Part shown: piece by piece, positions 40,650-50,740 of the stretch
How the letters are laid out: the number at the start of each line of letters is the position of its first letter
Numbering within the stretch: position 1 is the first letter of the stretch
Source of the DNA: an uncultured Oscillospiraceae bacterium
Lineage (GTDB): Bacteria; Bacillota; Clostridia; Oscillospirales; Oscillospiraceae
NCBI GenBank assembly: GCA_944385035.1
Contig: CALWVV010000012.1
Location: 1-64,000 of the forward strand
Reading direction: 5' to 3'
Length of the DNA stretch: 64,000 bases
Made by a program: the position numbers and the translations under genes
Notes under the pieces: generated by a model
What the model was told of the DNA's origin: nothing
Databases searched by the model: none
What the model saw: the letters and a program-made list of their open reading frames with translations, nothing else

Positions 40650-42065
40650 ATGGAACAGCGCAGAAATATGCGTCTGGAAAATGACTTGGGGAAGGATCCC
40701 ATTGGAAAATTGGTGTTTCGGATTGCCATTCCCAGTATGTTGGCCCAGCTGGTCAGTGTGCTGTATGGCATTGTAGACCGGGTCTATATCGGCAACATTC
40801 CGGAGGTGGGCAGTTTGGCTCTGGCGGGCGCCGGAGTGTGCGGCCCCATTCTGACGCTGGTGGCGGCCTTTGCCTTCTGGATCGGGATCGGCGGCTCCCC
40901 TCTGATGAGCATCCGCATGGGAGAGGGGAAGCTGGAGGAGGCCCGGAAGATCATGAGCAATTGTTTTATGCTGCTCACGGTCTGCGCTGTGGCCCTTACC
41001 ACCCTGGCTCTTTTGGTGCGCCGGCCGCTGCTGCTGCTTTTCGGGGCCAGTGAGAGCACCCTCACGTATGCTCTGGATTATTACACCATCTATGTGTGCG
41101 GCACACTTTTTGCTCTGCTCTCCACGGGAATGAATCAGTTTATCATCTGCCAGGGCTTTGCCAAAAAGGGCATGATATCGGTCATGCTGGGGGCGGTGCT
41201 GAATATCCTGCTGGACCCTTTGTTTATTTTCGTGTTCAACCTGGGCGTACGGGGTGCGGCCATTGCAACGGTGATCAGCCAGTTGGCCAGCTGCGTGTAT
41301 GTGCTGAGCTTTTTGGCCGGCCCGGTCCCTCCAGTGCGCATCGCTCTGGGCGGCTACCAGTGGAAGATCATTCGCCGTGTGTTGGTAATGGGCTTGGCCC
41401 CCTTCCTGATGTACGCCATTGACAGCCTGATGGTAATTGCGCTCAATACCGTTCTCCAGCGCTACGGCGGGCAGGCACAGGGGGACCAGCTGGTAGCCGC
41501 AGCTACCATTTCCCAGTCCTTCCTGCTGCTGGTAACGCTGCCTCTGGGGGGGATTACCGGCGGCACCGGCTCCATTCTGGGCTTTAATTTTGGCGCGGGC
41601 CGCCCAGACCGGATTTGGGAGGCGGAGAAGTATATTCTGGCGTTGGGGCTGATTTTCACCAGCACGCTGATGCTGCTGGCTCAGGGCGGTGCAGTAATGT
41701 TTGTGCACCTCTTTACTCCGGACCCGCAGGTAGCTGCTCTGGCTGCACGGGCGGTACGGCTGACCACTCTGGGGATCATTCCCTTGGCCCTGCAATATGT
41801 GGTGGTGGACGGGTTTACCGGTATGGGCATGATGCAGCTGGCCCTGCCCCTGTCTCTGCTGCGCAAGGTGTTCTATTTTACTGCTCTGTTCCTTTTGCCC
41901 CTGGCGGGTGGAGCTATGGCGGCCTTTTTTGCCCAGGCGGCCTCGGATATCGTGCCTCCCATGATCAGCGCCCTGGTCTATTGGAATCGCCGGAGCTGGG
42001 TCACGCGGCAGGCGGACCGGCGCTCCCATGCACAGGAAATACAGCCTGCGGTACAAAACGGATAA
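40650..42065 (+). CDS. MATE family efflux transporter
   Basis: Protein of 471 residues with twelve predicted helices in two halves. The start of the fold is DLGKDPIGKLVFRIAIPSML, and the second half mirrors it with RRVLVMGLAPFLMYAIDSLM. MATE proteins export cationic drugs or metabolites by Na+ or H+ antiport. Start ATG 40650 has AAGGA 9 bases upstream; ATG 40641 is also possible. Single-gene unit with its own promoter and terminator. Confidence 0.92.
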   Translation: MEQRRNMRLENDLGKDPIGKLVFRIAIPSMLAQLVSVLYGIVDRVYIGNIPEVGSLALAGAGVCGPILTLVAAFAFWIGIGGSPLMSIRMGEGKLEEARKIMSNCFMLLTVCAVALTTLALLVRRPLLLLFGASESTLTYALDYYTIYVCGTLFALLSTGMNQFIICQGFAKKGMISVMLGAVLNILLDPLFIFVFNLGVRGAAIATVISQLASCVYVLSFLAGPVPPVRIALGGYQWKIIRRVLVMGLAPFLMYAIDSLMVIALNTVLQRYGGQAQGDQLVAAATISQSFLLLVTLPLGGITGGTGSILGFNFGAGRPDRIWEAEKYILALGLIFTSTLMLLAQGGAVMFVHLFTPDPQVAALAARAVRLTTLGIIPLALQYVVVDGFTGMGMMQLALPLSLLRKVFYFTALFLLPLAGGAMAAFFAQAASDIVPPMISALVYWNRRSWVTRQADRRSHAQEIQPAVQNG

Positions 42066-42068
42066 CAA

Positions 42069-42105
42069 AAAGCACAGGGGATCGAAACTCGATCCCCTGT
42101 GCTTT
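42069..42105. terminator. Terminator between MATE and rnc genes
   Basis: AAAGCACAGGGGATCGA, 3-base loop, and its complement ending GCTTT; works in both directions. Confidence 0.92.
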
Positions 42106-42131
42106 ATTGACTGCTATATTGCCGTGGCGGT

Positions 42132-42812
42132 TCAGTGCCCTTGTTTTTCCAAAGCCTGAATGGCGGCCTGGGCGGCCATCTGTTCGGCCTCTTTTTTGCT
42201 GCGTCCAGTGCCCGAACCGATGGGATTGCCGTTGAGGGTAACCTCCATAAAAAAGCGCTTATCGTGGTCGGGGCCCTCTTCTCCGGTGAGACGGTACTGG
42301 AGGACCTGGCCGCTCTCCCGCTGAACCAGCTCCTGAAGAGCGGTCTTATAATCGTGGGGCTTGGTAAGACCAGCGACCTCCCGGCTTAGGATATACTTCT
42401 GGACGATCTTTCGGGCGGAGCCGATGCCGCCGTCCAGATAGACTGCGGCCAGTACGGCCTCCACCGCATCGGCCCGGATGGAGGGCCGGTTTCGACCTCC
42501 GCCGGCCTCTTCGCCCTTGCCCAGGCGCAGGTATTCCCCCAGGTTCAGCTCCTGGGCGACCTCCACAAGGCTCTCCTCGCACACCAGGGCGGCCCTGGTA
42601 CGGGTGAGCTCCCCCTCGGGGAGGTCGGGGTGGTTGCGGTACAGGTGGTCGGCCACCACCATACCCAAAATGGAGTCTCCCAGAAATTCCAGCCGCTCAT
42701 TACTGGACAGCGTCCCCCGGCTCTCGTTGGCACGGGAGCTGTGAGTCAGGGCGTTCTCCAGCAAGGAGGGGTCACGAAAGGTATAGCCAAGCTTTTCTTC
42801 CAAACTTTTCAT
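42132..42812 (-). CDS. rnc: Ribonuclease III
   Basis: Double-strand RNA endonuclease of 226 residues that matures rRNA and mRNA. The catalytic signature NERLEFLGDSILGMVV (about residues 38-53) carries the metal-binding acidic residues, a second acidic cluster is in IRADAVEAVLAAVYLDGG, and a C-terminal dsRNA-binding domain begins at DYKTALQELVQ. Downstream of acpP in the same direction with a hairpin between, which is a usual neighbourhood. Confidence 0.96.
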   Translation of the reverse strand: MKSLEEKLGYTFRDPSLLENALTHSSRANESRGTLSSNERLEFLGDSILGMVVADHLYRNHPDLPEGELTRTRAALVCEESLVEVAQELNLGEYLRLGKGEEAGGGRNRPSIRADAVEAVLAAVYLDGGIGSARKIVQKYILSREVAGLTKPHDYKTALQELVQRESGQVLQYRLTGEEGPDHDKRFFMEVTLNGNPIGSGTGRSKKEAEQMAAQAAIQALEKQGH

Positions 42813-42833
42813 GCAAAACCTCCTGAAACAAGG

Positions 42834-42860
42834 CAGAACTCCGCCTGTGGCGGAGTTCTG
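42834..42860 (-). terminator. Hairpin between acpP and rnc
   Basis: CAGAACTCCGCC and its complement around a 3-base loop, a perfect 12-bp stem; on the minus strand it is followed by CCTTGTTTC, a weak U tract. Probably a partial terminator. Confidence 0.65.
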
Positions 42861-42910
42861 CGTGCTTGTCAGCCTGTCCCGGCAGTTCCGGGCAGCCGCG
42901 GATGATGGAA

Positions 42911-43144
42911 TCAGTCGATCTTAGCCTGCAGGAAACGGACCAGGTCGCCCACGGTGGAGATGGAAGAAGCTTCTTCCTCGCCCAGCTCCTCAATGCCAAA
43001 TTCCTCTTCCAGGGCCATGGACAGGTCTACGATGTCCACAGAATCGGCGTTGAGATCGTCGGCAAAAGAAGTTTCCATTGTGATGGTGTCGGCGTCCACA
43101 TTGAACTGCTCGGCAATCAGTGCGGCCAGCTTGTCAAAGATCAT
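42911..43144 (-). CDS. acpP: Acyl carrier protein
   Basis: ACP of 77 residues that carries fatty-acyl chains on a phosphopantetheine arm. The attachment Ser 35 is in [11 protein letters not shown]; the usual DSLD is DSVD here. Strongly acidic. It has its own promoter at 43190-43218 and AGGAG before the ATG. Confidence 0.96.
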   Translation of the reverse strand: MIFDKLAALIAEQFNVDADTITMETSFADDLNADSVDIVDLSMALEEEFGIEELGEEEASSISTVGDLVRFLQAKID

Positions 43145-43189
43145 AATCAGTTGCTCCTTTGTCTGTGCACAGGCACAATTTCTGTCCTT

Positions 43190-43218
43190 ATGATAGGCAC
43201 AATTTTCCTGCCTGTCAA
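43190..43218 (-). promoter_or_regulatory. acpP promoter
   Basis: Minus strand TTGACA (43213-43218), 17 bases, TATCAT (43190-43195), 45 bases before ATG. Consensus -35. A fatty-acid regulator site was not recognised. Confidence 0.85.
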
Positions 43219-43305
43219 TAGGTATTTGTGTTTTTGTGCGCTTTGACAGGGAAAAAGAGCCGGAAGGAAATTTTGGGAAAACAGATGCGTAAGCAGCGGA
43301 GGCCG

Positions 43306-45435
43306 TTAAGGTTTTTTTCGTTCTCTAAGCCGCCTCCATAGCCCGCCCAGCCCCTCTCTGGGCCGCTGGGGTGGTTCCGGGCGGGGAGAGGAAGGCCAGG
43401 GGGACTGGAAAGAAGTCTGAGCGTTAAAAGGTGCGGCGGCAGGTGTCTGCCTGCGGGAGACATAGGAACCATCGGAACAGAGCTGGCGCGCCTTTTGGTT
43501 ATCTGCACACAGGCGGGAAATGATCTCCAAAATCCGTTCCCGCGTCCAGGGGTCCAGGACTGGGCAGGCAATTTCTACCCGCCTCTGGGTGTTCCGGGTC
43601 ATAAAGTCCGCGGAGGAGATGAAAAGTCTGGAATCCTTTCCCCGTCCAAACTGATAGATGCGGCTATGCTCCAGATACCGGCCCACGATAGAAAAGACGG
43701 TGATGTGGTCGGTAAGGCCGGGCAGCCCCGGCACCAGACAGCAGATGCCCCGGATATTTAACACCACTTCTACCCCGGCCTGAGAGGCCTGGGCCAGCTT
43801 GTCAATGAGCCGCCGGTCGGTGAGGGAGTTGAGCTTAAAAAAGAGGTATCCGTTGGTGCCCTTGGCGATTTCCTGGTCAATGAGTGCCTCCACCCGTTCC
43901 CGCAGGACAAAGGGAGAGGCCAGAAGCCGCTGGTATTCCCCACGAAAGTTGCTCAAGGCCATGTTTTGAAAAAATTGGGCCGCATCGGCGCCGATGACGG
44001 GGTCGGCAGTCATCAGGCACAGGTCGGTATATAGTTTGGCGGTCTTTTCGTTGTAGTTTCCGGTGCCGACCTGGGTGATGTACTGTACTTTGCCTCGGTC
44101 CAGACGGGTGATGAGGCAGATTTTGGAGTGGACCTTCAGTCCCTCGGAGCCGTAGATGACTGTGCAGCCCGCTTCCTCCATCCGCTCGGCCCAGCGGATG
44201 TTGTTCTGTTCATCAAACCGGGCCCGCAGCTCCATGAGGACGGTGACATCTTTGCCGTTTTCTGACGCCGCTGCCAGGTACTCCGCCAGTTTGGCACGGT
44301 CGGCCAGGCGGTAAATGGTGATCTTGATCGAGACTACATGGGGATCAAAGGCGGCTTCCCGAATGAGACGCAGAAAGGGTTCCATCTGTTCAAAGGGGTA
44401 GAAGAGCAGGGCATCCCGGCGGAGAATCTGGGGAAGCACCGGAGCATTGGGTTCCAGACAGTCGGGGAACCGGGGCGTATAGGGGGGATAGCACAGGGCT
44501 GCGGTACTCTCAGATGAGAGAAGAGATTCCAGAGCGAAAACGTACTTTAAAGAGAGGGGAGCCTTGGAGACAAAAACCTGATTTCGGTCCAGAGAGAGCT
44601 TGTCCAGCAGGAAGGAAATGAGCGTTTCCTCTTTCTCCCCTTGGATCTCCAGACGGACCGGAGAGAGGCGGGAGCGCTTTTTAATGATCTTGCGCATGTG
44701 CTGCCGGAAGTCCTCGTCTACCTCATAGGCTTCATCTTCCGGGCTGATATCGGCGTTGCGGGTGACGGACACTACCCACCGGTCCGTGACGGTAAAGGAG
44801 TCAAAAATTTCCCCGGCATACCAGGATAAAATATCCTCCAGCAGCAGATAGCGCACTCCCTGCTCTTCCAGACGGAAGAAGGGGGGCAGGCTGCCGGGCA
44901 AGGGCAGCAGCCCATAGGCCTCACTTCCGTTTTTCTTCAGGCTCAGCATCAAATAAAGCGCCTTGTTGGCCAGGTGAGGGAAGGGGTGGTGGAGGTCCAG
45001 CACAAGGGGGGAGAGGATGGGACGCACCTGGTCATGGAACCAGCGGTCTACCTGCTTTTTCGCCTTGGCGTCCAGCTCGTCCATGCTAAGGCGGCAGATG
45101 TTGCAGGAGCGCAGCCGGCCCTCCAGCTGTGCCACCACCTTGTCCCGCTGTTTGTAAAGGGCGGGGACGGCCCGGAAGATGGCCTGGAGCTGCTGCTGGG
45201 GAGTTTTGCCGCTTTTGCTGTCCAGGTGTTCGTCCTTCACCATGGCCATGTCGGTGAGGGAGCCAACTCTCACCATGAAAAACTCGTCCAGGTTGCTGGT
45301 GAAGATAGCGGCAAATTTCAGCCGCTCCATCAGAGGGACTGATTCATCCCGCGCCTCCTCCAGTACCCGCTGGTTAAATTTCAGCCAGGACAGTTCCCGG
45401 TCCTGGGTGTAGCGCGTGTCGGGAAGGCGGCTCAT
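43306..45435 (-). CDS. ppk1: Polyphosphate kinase 1
   Basis: Protein of 709 residues that makes polyphosphate from ATP, on the membrane inner face. N-terminal domain [16 protein letters not shown] and [15 protein letters not shown], central nucleotide site and the phospho-His region [17 protein letters not shown], followed by [17 protein letters not shown]. The last 60 residues are proline/arginine-rich and extend past the conserved fold. Its start overlaps the ppx stop by 4 bases, so synthesis and breakdown enzymes are co-expressed. Confidence 0.96.
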   Translation of the reverse strand: MSRLPDTRYTQDRELSWLKFNQRVLEEARDESVPLMERLKFAAIFTSNLDEFFMVRVGSLTDMAMVKDEHLDSKSGKTPQQQLQAIFRAVPALYKQRDKVVAQLEGRLRSCNICRLSMDELDAKAKKQVDRWFHDQVRPILSPLVLDLHHPFPHLANKALYLMLSLKKNGSEAYGLLPLPGSLPPFFRLEEQGVRYLLLEDILSWYAGEIFDSFTVTDRWVVSVTRNADISPEDEAYEVDEDFRQHMRKIIKKRSRLSPVRLEIQGEKEETLISFLLDKLSLDRNQVFVSKAPLSLKYVFALESLLSSESTAALCYPPYTPRFPDCLEPNAPVLPQILRRDALLFYPFEQMEPFLRLIREAAFDPHVVSIKITIYRLADRAKLAEYLAAASENGKDVTVLMELRARFDEQNNIRWAERMEEAGCTVIYGSEGLKVHSKICLITRLDRGKVQYITQVGTGNYNEKTAKLYTDLCLMTADPVIGADAAQFFQNMALSNFRGEYQRLLASPFVLRERVEALIDQEIAKGTNGYLFFKLNSLTDRRLIDKLAQASQAGVEVVLNIRGICCLVPGLPGLTDHITVFSIVGRYLEHSRIYQFGRGKDSRLFISSADFMTRNTQRRVEIACPVLDPWTRERILEIISRLCADNQKARQLCSDGSYVSRRQTPAAAPFNAQTSFQSPWPSSPRPEPPQRPREGLGGLWRRLRERKKP

Positions 45436-46337
45436 TGTGCGCCACCTCCCAGTACCCGGTCCTGAAGATAGCCCTCCCGGACGCCGCAGCGGCTGATGGT
45501 GATGTCCTCCAGACCATAGGTCCGGGCCACGGTGTTCAGGATGATGAGACCGGGAACCAGTGTATGGATCCGGTCCGGGGCGGCCTTGAGCATGAGTCCC
45601 AGCATCTCACGGTCCGGGTCGCGCAGCAGCTTCAGGAGTTTATGAAGCTCTTTTGCGGTGAGAATGCGGCAATCCTGGCTTCGGCCAAAGGCCAGGTTGG
45701 CCACCTTGCAGGCGGCGCGAGCGGTGCCGCCCACTCCACAGGCGTGGGCAATGGGAGCGGGAGCGGAGTCGTGGCGCTCCAGCTGTTCGCTTACCAGAGC
45801 GCGGATGGCCTTTCGCTCCGACTTGGTGGGGTGGAGGTAAGTGACAAAGCGGCTATAGAGGGAAAGCGAGCCCAGGGACAGGGAACAGGAGGAGAGAATA
45901 TCATGCCCCTGATATTTGACCAGCTCCATAGAGCCGCCGCCCAGGTCGATGAGCAGCCCTTCCTCCGGCCCCTGGCCCTGAACTGCCCCCAAAAAGGACA
46001 GCCGGGCCTCCTCCGTTCCGGAGATCACGTCCACCGCCAGACCGGTGGAGGACTGGATCTGAGAGACTGCCTCGTCGGTGTTGGAGACATTGCGCAGGGA
46101 TGCGGTGGCAAAAACTCTGAGGTTTGTAAACCCCAGGTTGGACATGAGGGCCTTATATTCCTCCAAAGTCTGACAGGCCACCTGAATGCCCTCCTGGGAC
46201 AGCTCTCCATCTATCACGTAGCCCGCTAGTCCGGCCATTACCTTGCGGTTGGTGAGCAGTCTGCCCCGGCCATGTTCACATTGATAGATGGATAACCGTA
46301 TGGTGTTGGAGCCTAAATCAATAATACCGCAGATCAT
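45432..46337 (-). CDS. ppx: Ppx/GppA family exopolyphosphatase
   Basis: ASKHA-fold phosphatase of 301 residues that removes terminal phosphate from polyphosphate or pppGpp. N-terminal IDLGSNTIRLSIYQ, substrate loop GTEEARLSFLG and second phosphate loop LLIDLGGGSMELV. ATG 46337 has GGAGG upstream; the frame remains open further, but those residues do not match the family. It lacks the C-terminal HD domain of long Ppx proteins. Upstream gene of the ppx-ppk1 pair. Confidence 0.93.
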   Translation of the reverse strand: MICGIIDLGSNTIRLSIYQCEHGRGRLLTNRKVMAGLAGYVIDGELSQEGIQVACQTLEEYKALMSNLGFTNLRVFATASLRNVSNTDEAVSQIQSSTGLAVDVISGTEEARLSFLGAVQGQGPEEGLLIDLGGGSMELVKYQGHDILSSCSLSLGSLSLYSRFVTYLHPTKSERKAIRALVSEQLERHDSAPAPIAHACGVGGTARAACKVANLAFGRSQDCRILTAKELHKLLKLLRDPDREMLGLMLKAAPDRIHTLVPGLIILNTVARTYGLEDITISRCGVREGYLQDRVLGGGAQ

Positions 46338-46487
46338 AGTTTGGGATTCCTCCTCGTGGATGGTGGGCGCAGCGGCCCTTACTATCACAGTTTGCCCAGT
46401 GGGGCGAAAAATATGGGGAAAGGCTGAGTGCCTGGGAAGTCCCAATTATCATACAGAGGAAATGTAAAGAATTCTCCCGAATTCTCG

Positions 46488-47840
46488 TTAAATATGGGTA
46501 AAATTTTGAAACTGCCGTAATAACTGCAGCGCTTCCGGGGCCAGCAGGAGCAGAGCGGTCAGGTTGGGGAGGGCCATAAGGGCGCTGCACAGGTCGACCA
46601 GCTGCCATACGGCGCCCGGTTCCCACACGGCCCCCAGGATGATGCACAGGAGAAATACAGCCCGATAGAGCCCCAGTCCCTTCCCGCCAGTGAGGTAGTT
46701 CAGACATTGCTGGCCATAGTAGCTCCAGCCCAGAATAGAGGTGAAGGCGAACAGCAGAAGGGACAGTGCCACAATTCCGCTTCCCATGGGACCCAGGGCG
46801 GAGGAAAAGGCGGCAGCTGTGAGGGGAGCACCGGTGAGGGAGCTGGGGGTTTCCGGGTGAAAGACTCCGCTGACTAAAACGGCCAGTGCGGTGAGGGTGC
46901 ATACCACCAAAGTGGAAAGAAATACCTCAAAAATCCCCCACATGCCCTGCCGGGCCGGATGGTCCACGCGGGCCGCTCCGTGGGCCATAGCGGAGGTGCC
47001 CAGCCCTGCCTCGTTGGTAAATACGCCACGGGCGATTCCGTAGCGCATAGCCTGGGCTATGGTCCAGCTGCACCCGCCGCCCAAAGCGGCGGAAGGGGAG
47101 AAGGCGCAGGAGATAATCAGGTGAAAGGCCTCTGGAAGGGCGGAAAAGTTATGAATCAGCACTGCCAGCGCGCCGCCCATATACAAAAGGGCCATGGCAG
47201 GCACCAGCGCGGTGGACGAGCGGGCAATGCGCCCCACTCCTCCAATCATGACAAGCCCTGCCGCCAGGGCAGTGCAAAGCCCCACAGAGAGCCGGGGCAG
47301 GCCGAAGGCGGCCTCCAGGGACAGGGCGATAGAGGAGGACTGAACCAGGTTTCCTCCGGCCAGCGTGGCGGGCAATCCTGCCAAGGCAAAAAATGCGCCC
47401 AGGATGGGAGCGTGGAGCCCATCGTTGAGATAGAACATGGGCCCGCCCTGGAAGGTGCCGTCTGGCCCGGAACGCTGGTAGCGTACCGACAGCAGTTTTT
47501 CTCCACAGCTGGTCATCATGCCCAGAAAGGCGGATACCCACATCCAGAATACCGCCCCCGGCCCGCCGAGCGTGAGGGCAGCGGCTACTCCGGCAATGGA
47601 GCCGGTCCCCATGGTGGAGGCCAGAGCGGTGGCCAGAGCCTGGAGAGAGGAGAGGCCGGGCCCCTGAGGCCGCTGGGGTTGGAGTAGGGAGCCAAGAGTA
47701 CTTTTCCACCACAGCTTCCATTCAAAGACCTGGAAAAAGCCTGAGCCCAGAGAGTATACCAGCCCGGTCAGAAGAAATAATCCCAGCAGCCAGGGGTTCC
47801 ACAGCCCATCCGCTGCCTTGGTCAGAAGGTCCAAAATCAT
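46488..47840 (-). CDS. Sodium:alanine/glycine symporter, AGCS family
   Basis: Membrane protein of 450 residues with about ten helices. AGCS signatures include ALATALASTMGTGSIAGVAAAL, FWMWVSAFLGMMTSCGEKLLSVRY and ARGVFTNEAGLGTSAMAHGAA. Imports alanine or glycine with Na+. Start is uncertain: ATG 47840 follows GAGGTG with short spacing, and TTG 47834 would have a better spacing. Confidence 0.92.
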   Translation of the reverse strand: MILDLLTKAADGLWNPWLLGLFLLTGLVYSLGSGFFQVFEWKLWWKSTLGSLLQPQRPQGPGLSSLQALATALASTMGTGSIAGVAAALTLGGPGAVFWMWVSAFLGMMTSCGEKLLSVRYQRSGPDGTFQGGPMFYLNDGLHAPILGAFFALAGLPATLAGGNLVQSSSIALSLEAAFGLPRLSVGLCTALAAGLVMIGGVGRIARSSTALVPAMALLYMGGALAVLIHNFSALPEAFHLIISCAFSPSAALGGGCSWTIAQAMRYGIARGVFTNEAGLGTSAMAHGAARVDHPARQGMWGIFEVFLSTLVVCTLTALAVLVSGVFHPETPSSLTGAPLTAAAFSSALGPMGSGIVALSLLLFAFTSILGWSYYGQQCLNYLTGGKGLGLYRAVFLLCIILGAVWEPGAVWQLVDLCSALMALPNLTALLLLAPEALQLLRQFQNFTHI

Positions 47841-47892
47841 CACCTCACTGACTGATATGTGCCGCCGGGCCGGCGTAGTCCCTATTTTGGGC

Positions 47893-47923
47893 AAAAAAAG
47901 AGCCGCTCTGTTTCCAGAGCGGC
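47893..47923 (-). terminator. Terminator of the amino-acid ABC operon
   Basis: On the minus strand GCCGCTCTG, 4-base loop, CAGAGCGGC, then CTCTTTTTTT. Confidence 0.92.
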
Positions 47924-47930
47924 AAAATCG

Positions 47931-48653
47931 TTACAGAACTTTGGAGAGGAAGAGCTTGGTACGCTCATTTTGGGGATTGGCGAAGAAGGCGTGGGGCTCG
48001 TTCTCCTCCAGAATGTGCCCGCCGTCCATAAAGATGACCCGGCTGCCCACCTCACGGGCGAAGCCCATCTCGTGGGTGACCACTACCATGGTCATGCCCT
48101 CCTGGGCCAGCTCCTTCATGACGTCCAGCACCTCGCCGACCATCTCAGGGTCCAGAGCGGAAGTGGGCTCGTCAAAGAGCATGACCTTGGGCTTCATGGC
48201 CAGGGCCCGGACGATGGCGATACGCTGCTTCTGACCGCCGGAGAGCTGGGCGGGATAGGCGTCTGCCTTGTCCAGCAGATCCACCCGCTTCAAAAGAGTG
48301 GTGGCGGTCTCATCCGCCTCCTCCTGCTTCATAAGGCCGGTGCGCACGGGGGCCAGGGTGATGTTCTTCCGGATGGTCATGTTGGGGAAGAGATTAAAGT
48401 GCTGGAACACCATGCCCATCTGCTGGCGGATCTTATCAATGTTGGCTTTAGGGTCGGTGACCTCCTGGCCATCAAAGACAATGGTACCTGCGGTGGGAGT
48501 TTCCAGCAGGTTGAGGCAGCGCAGGAAGGTGGACTTGCCGGAACCGGAGGGGCCCAGGACAACGACCTTTTCTCCGGGATAGATGTGCTGATCGATTTGA
48601 TCCAGCACCAGGTGGTCGCCAAAGGATTTACTGAGCTTTTTAACGTCGATCAC
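47931..48653 (-). CDS. Polar amino-acid ABC transporter ATP-binding protein
   Basis: GlnQ/HisP-type ATPase of 240 residues. Walker [10 protein letters not shown], signature LSGGQKQR, Walker [14 protein letters not shown] and switch His VVTHEM. The frame opens further upstream, but GTG 48653 ([12 protein letters not shown] after V-to-M initiation) has GGAGG 10 bases upstream and overlaps the permease end by 14 bases. The last gene of a three-gene importer. Confidence 0.94.
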   Translation of the reverse strand: MIDVKKLSKSFGDHLVLDQIDQHIYPGEKVVVLGPSGSGKSTFLRCLNLLETPTAGTIVFDGQEVTDPKANIDKIRQQMGMVFQHFNLFPNMTIRKNITLAPVRTGLMKQEEADETATTLLKRVDLLDKADAYPAQLSGGQKQRIAIVRALAMKPKVMLFDEPTSALDPEMVGEVLDVMKELAQEGMTMVVVTHEMGFAREVGSRVIFMDGGHILEENEPHAFFANPQNERTKLFLSKVL

Positions 48654-49431
48654 TTTGACGCAGCCTCCTTTCCAACTTACCCAACAGCCAGGTGAAAATA
48701 ACAACCAGAACCAGATAGATCGAAGCGATGCCCAGAAGAGGGAACATAGCCTCATAGGTACGGCCCATAATGCCCTGAGCGGCGTGGAGAAGCTCCTTAC
48801 CGCCGATCACGGTGATGAGAGAGGTGTCCTTCAGCAGGACGATAAATTCATTGCCCAGAGCCGGCAGGATGGCCTTAATGGCCTGGGGAATGACAATAAA
48901 GCGCATGGTATCGATGTAATTCAGACCCAATGAGCGACCGGCTTCCATCTGTCCGCCGTCTACAGCCATCAATCCGCCGCGGATGATCTCGGATACGTAG
49001 GCACCGGAGTTGATACCCAGGCCAAAAATGCCGATCATGGTGTAGCTGCGGCTGCTGATGAATACCACTGAGCTCCAAATGAGCAGCTGCACCATCATAG
49101 GGGTACCGCGGATGACGGTGACATAGATCTTACAGATCAGGTTAAAGAAACCTAGTACGACATTTTTTCTCCGATCGGGCCGCTGCTGGTCGTGGGCGGT
49201 ACGGACCATCGCTACCAGCACGCCCAGCACCACACCCAAAATCAGGGCCAGAGCGGTAGCTGTCAGAGTGGTGCCCACGCCGTTTAAATACTGCTTCCAG
49301 CGGTCAGCCTCCAAAAAAGCCTGATAGAACTTGACATAGAATTCCTGCCACCAAGTGACAGCCTCAGCAACCAGGGGATCCTTTGACAGCATCATGCCGC
49401 GCCACAGCTCGTAATAGTAGGCCAGGTCCAT
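48640..49431 (-). CDS. Polar amino-acid ABC transporter permease
   Basis: HisM/GlnP-type permease of 263 residues with five helices. The N-terminal stretch [20 protein letters not shown] and coupling loop [22 protein letters not shown] are typical of the family. Upstream gene is the binding lipoprotein, separated by a partial terminator hairpin. Confidence 0.94.
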   Translation of the reverse strand: MDLAYYYELWRGMMLSKDPLVAEAVTWWQEFYVKFYQAFLEADRWKQYLNGVGTTLTATALALILGVVLGVLVAMVRTAHDQQRPDRRKNVVLGFFNLICKIYVTVIRGTPMMVQLLIWSSVVFISSRSYTMIGIFGLGINSGAYVSEIIRGGLMAVDGGQMEAGRSLGLNYIDTMRFIVIPQAIKAILPALGNEFIVLLKDTSLITVIGGKELLHAAQGIMGRTYEAMFPLLGIASIYLVLVVIFTWLLGKLERRLRQSDRR

Positions 49432-49460
49432 TCCTCTACTCCTCTCTCTTTCTGTGTCAG

Positions 49461-49489
49461 AGAAAGGGCGGCCTGAGGCCGCCCTTTCT
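49461..49489 (-). terminator. Attenuating hairpin between binding protein and permease genes
   Basis: AGAAAGGGCGGCC, 3-base loop, GGCCGCCCTTTCT; on the minus strand no long U tract. Such hairpins let the binding protein be made in excess over the membrane parts. Confidence 0.75.
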
Positions 49490-49519
49490 CAAATTGTATC
49501 AGTTTGCGGGATTTGGTAA

Positions 49520-50365
49520 TCAGCCCTCAGTGGGGATGTACTTCTCAATGATGGACTGCAGAGTGCCCTCGGAAGTCAGCTCAGCCAGAGCGCTGTTGAC
49601 GGCGTCCAGCATGGCGGTGTTGCCCTTGGCCACGCCGATGGAATACTCTTCCTCGACCCAGGGGGTGTCCAGAATCACCAGACCGGGGTTGGCGGCCACG
49701 AACTCCTGAGCAGGAGCCTGGTCGATGACCACGCAGTCAACCTTGCCGTTCATCAGGTCCTGCACGGCCACGATGCCGTCATCATAGGAGACCACATGCT
49801 CCTCACCGTACTCGTCGGTGCAGTAGATGTTGCCGGTGGTGGCGCGCTGGGTGCCGATCATCTTCTCACCCAGGTTGTCCAGGGTAACATCGGAGCCTTC
49901 CGTGGTGATGACAACCTGCACGCCGGTGGCGTAGCTGTCGGAGAAGTCCATGACCAGCAGACGATCCTCGGTGATGGACAGGCCAGCCATGCAGATGTCG
50001 CTCTTGCCCTGCTGAACAGCCAGCTGAGCGGCATCAAAATCCATGTCGTCGATGACCAGCTCCAGGCCCAGCTTCTCAGCAATGGCGCCGGCGATCTCAG
50101 CGTCGATACCAACCACAGCGCCGGTATCATCGGTCATCTCATAGGGAGGGAAGGCAGCATTGGTGCTCATGATGAGCTTGCCCTCTTCCACGGTGGTGAG
50201 CTCGCCGGCAGTGGCGGAGCTGGCCTGGGAGGAAGCAGCACCCTGGGAAGAGGCAGCACCCTGAGAAGAGGCGGAGCCAGCGGAGCTGGTGGCCCCGTTG
50301 CCGCCGCAGGCGACCAGGGACAGAGACATGGCCAGAGCCATAGTCATAGCAAGAATCTTTTTCAT
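49520..50365 (-). CDS. Polar amino-acid ABC transporter substrate-binding lipoprotein
   Basis: Family 3 solute-binding protein of 281 residues. Signal peptide with lipobox LSLVACGG, then a Ser/Ala/Gln linker made of repeated SSQGAA units, then the binding domain opening ELTTVEEGKLIMSTNAAFPP and MTDDTGAVVGIDAEIAGAIAEKLG. Specific amino acid cannot be read off. ATG 50365 is chosen because GGAG is 9 bases upstream and the signal peptide starts there. Confidence 0.94.
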   Translation of the reverse strand: MKKILAMTMALAMSLSLVACGGNGATSSAGSASSQGAASSQGAASSQASSATAGELTTVEEGKLIMSTNAAFPPYEMTDDTGAVVGIDAEIAGAIAEKLGLELVIDDMDFDAAQLAVQQGKSDICMAGLSITEDRLLVMDFSDSYATGVQVVITTEGSDVTLDNLGEKMIGTQRATTGNIYCTDEYGEEHVVSYDDGIVAVQDLMNGKVDCVVIDQAPAQEFVAANPGLVILDTPWVEEEYSIGVAKGNTAMLDAVNSALAELTSEGTLQSIIEKYIPTEG

Positions 50366-50414
50366 TTTTATGATCTCCTTTTCAATAGCCGCCCGAATTT
50401 CGGGCGTTTGGTTG

Positions 50415-50443
50415 AGTATACCCCAAGAGATATACATAGTCAA
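50415..50443 (-). promoter_or_regulatory. Promoter of the amino-acid ABC operon
   Basis: Minus strand TTGACT (50438-50443), 17 bases, TATACT (50415-50420). A 15-bp palindrome GCCCGAATTTCGGGC at 50391-50405 would lie at the very 5' end of the message. Confidence 0.82.
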
Positions 50444-50671
50444 TAGATAAATATGCAAAAAATACAGCCGTTAATGGAATTTTTTGTGAAGAAAAGCCCA
50501 TACATGACCAATTAATAATATAATTAGCAATATAGCCGGCTGCTTGTAAAACGGGCAGGTGAATATTGAGCTGAATATACATAAAAATAATGAATATTTT
50601 TGCGCAGGGAACCAAGCCGTTTTTTTTCCGTCTATAAAGATAAATATTTTATGAAGATTGCCCCCGAGCCC
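50444..50671. other. AT-rich intergenic stretch
   Basis: About 230 bases clearly richer in A and T than the flanks, with no frame, hairpin or repeat that I can support. It separates the ABC operon promoter from the LtaS-like gene. Confidence 0.5.
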
Positions 50672-50699
50672 TTGCAAATTTTTGGGAAAGGGGTATTCT
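50672..50699 (+). promoter_or_regulatory. Candidate promoter of the LtaS-like gene
   Basis: TTGCAA (50672-50677), 16 bases, TATTCT (50694-50699), 41 bases before the chosen ATG. Confidence 0.5.
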
Positions 50700-50740
50700 T
50701 AATGGGTGCGGCTCTGGCCGCTGACATATGGAGGATTGAA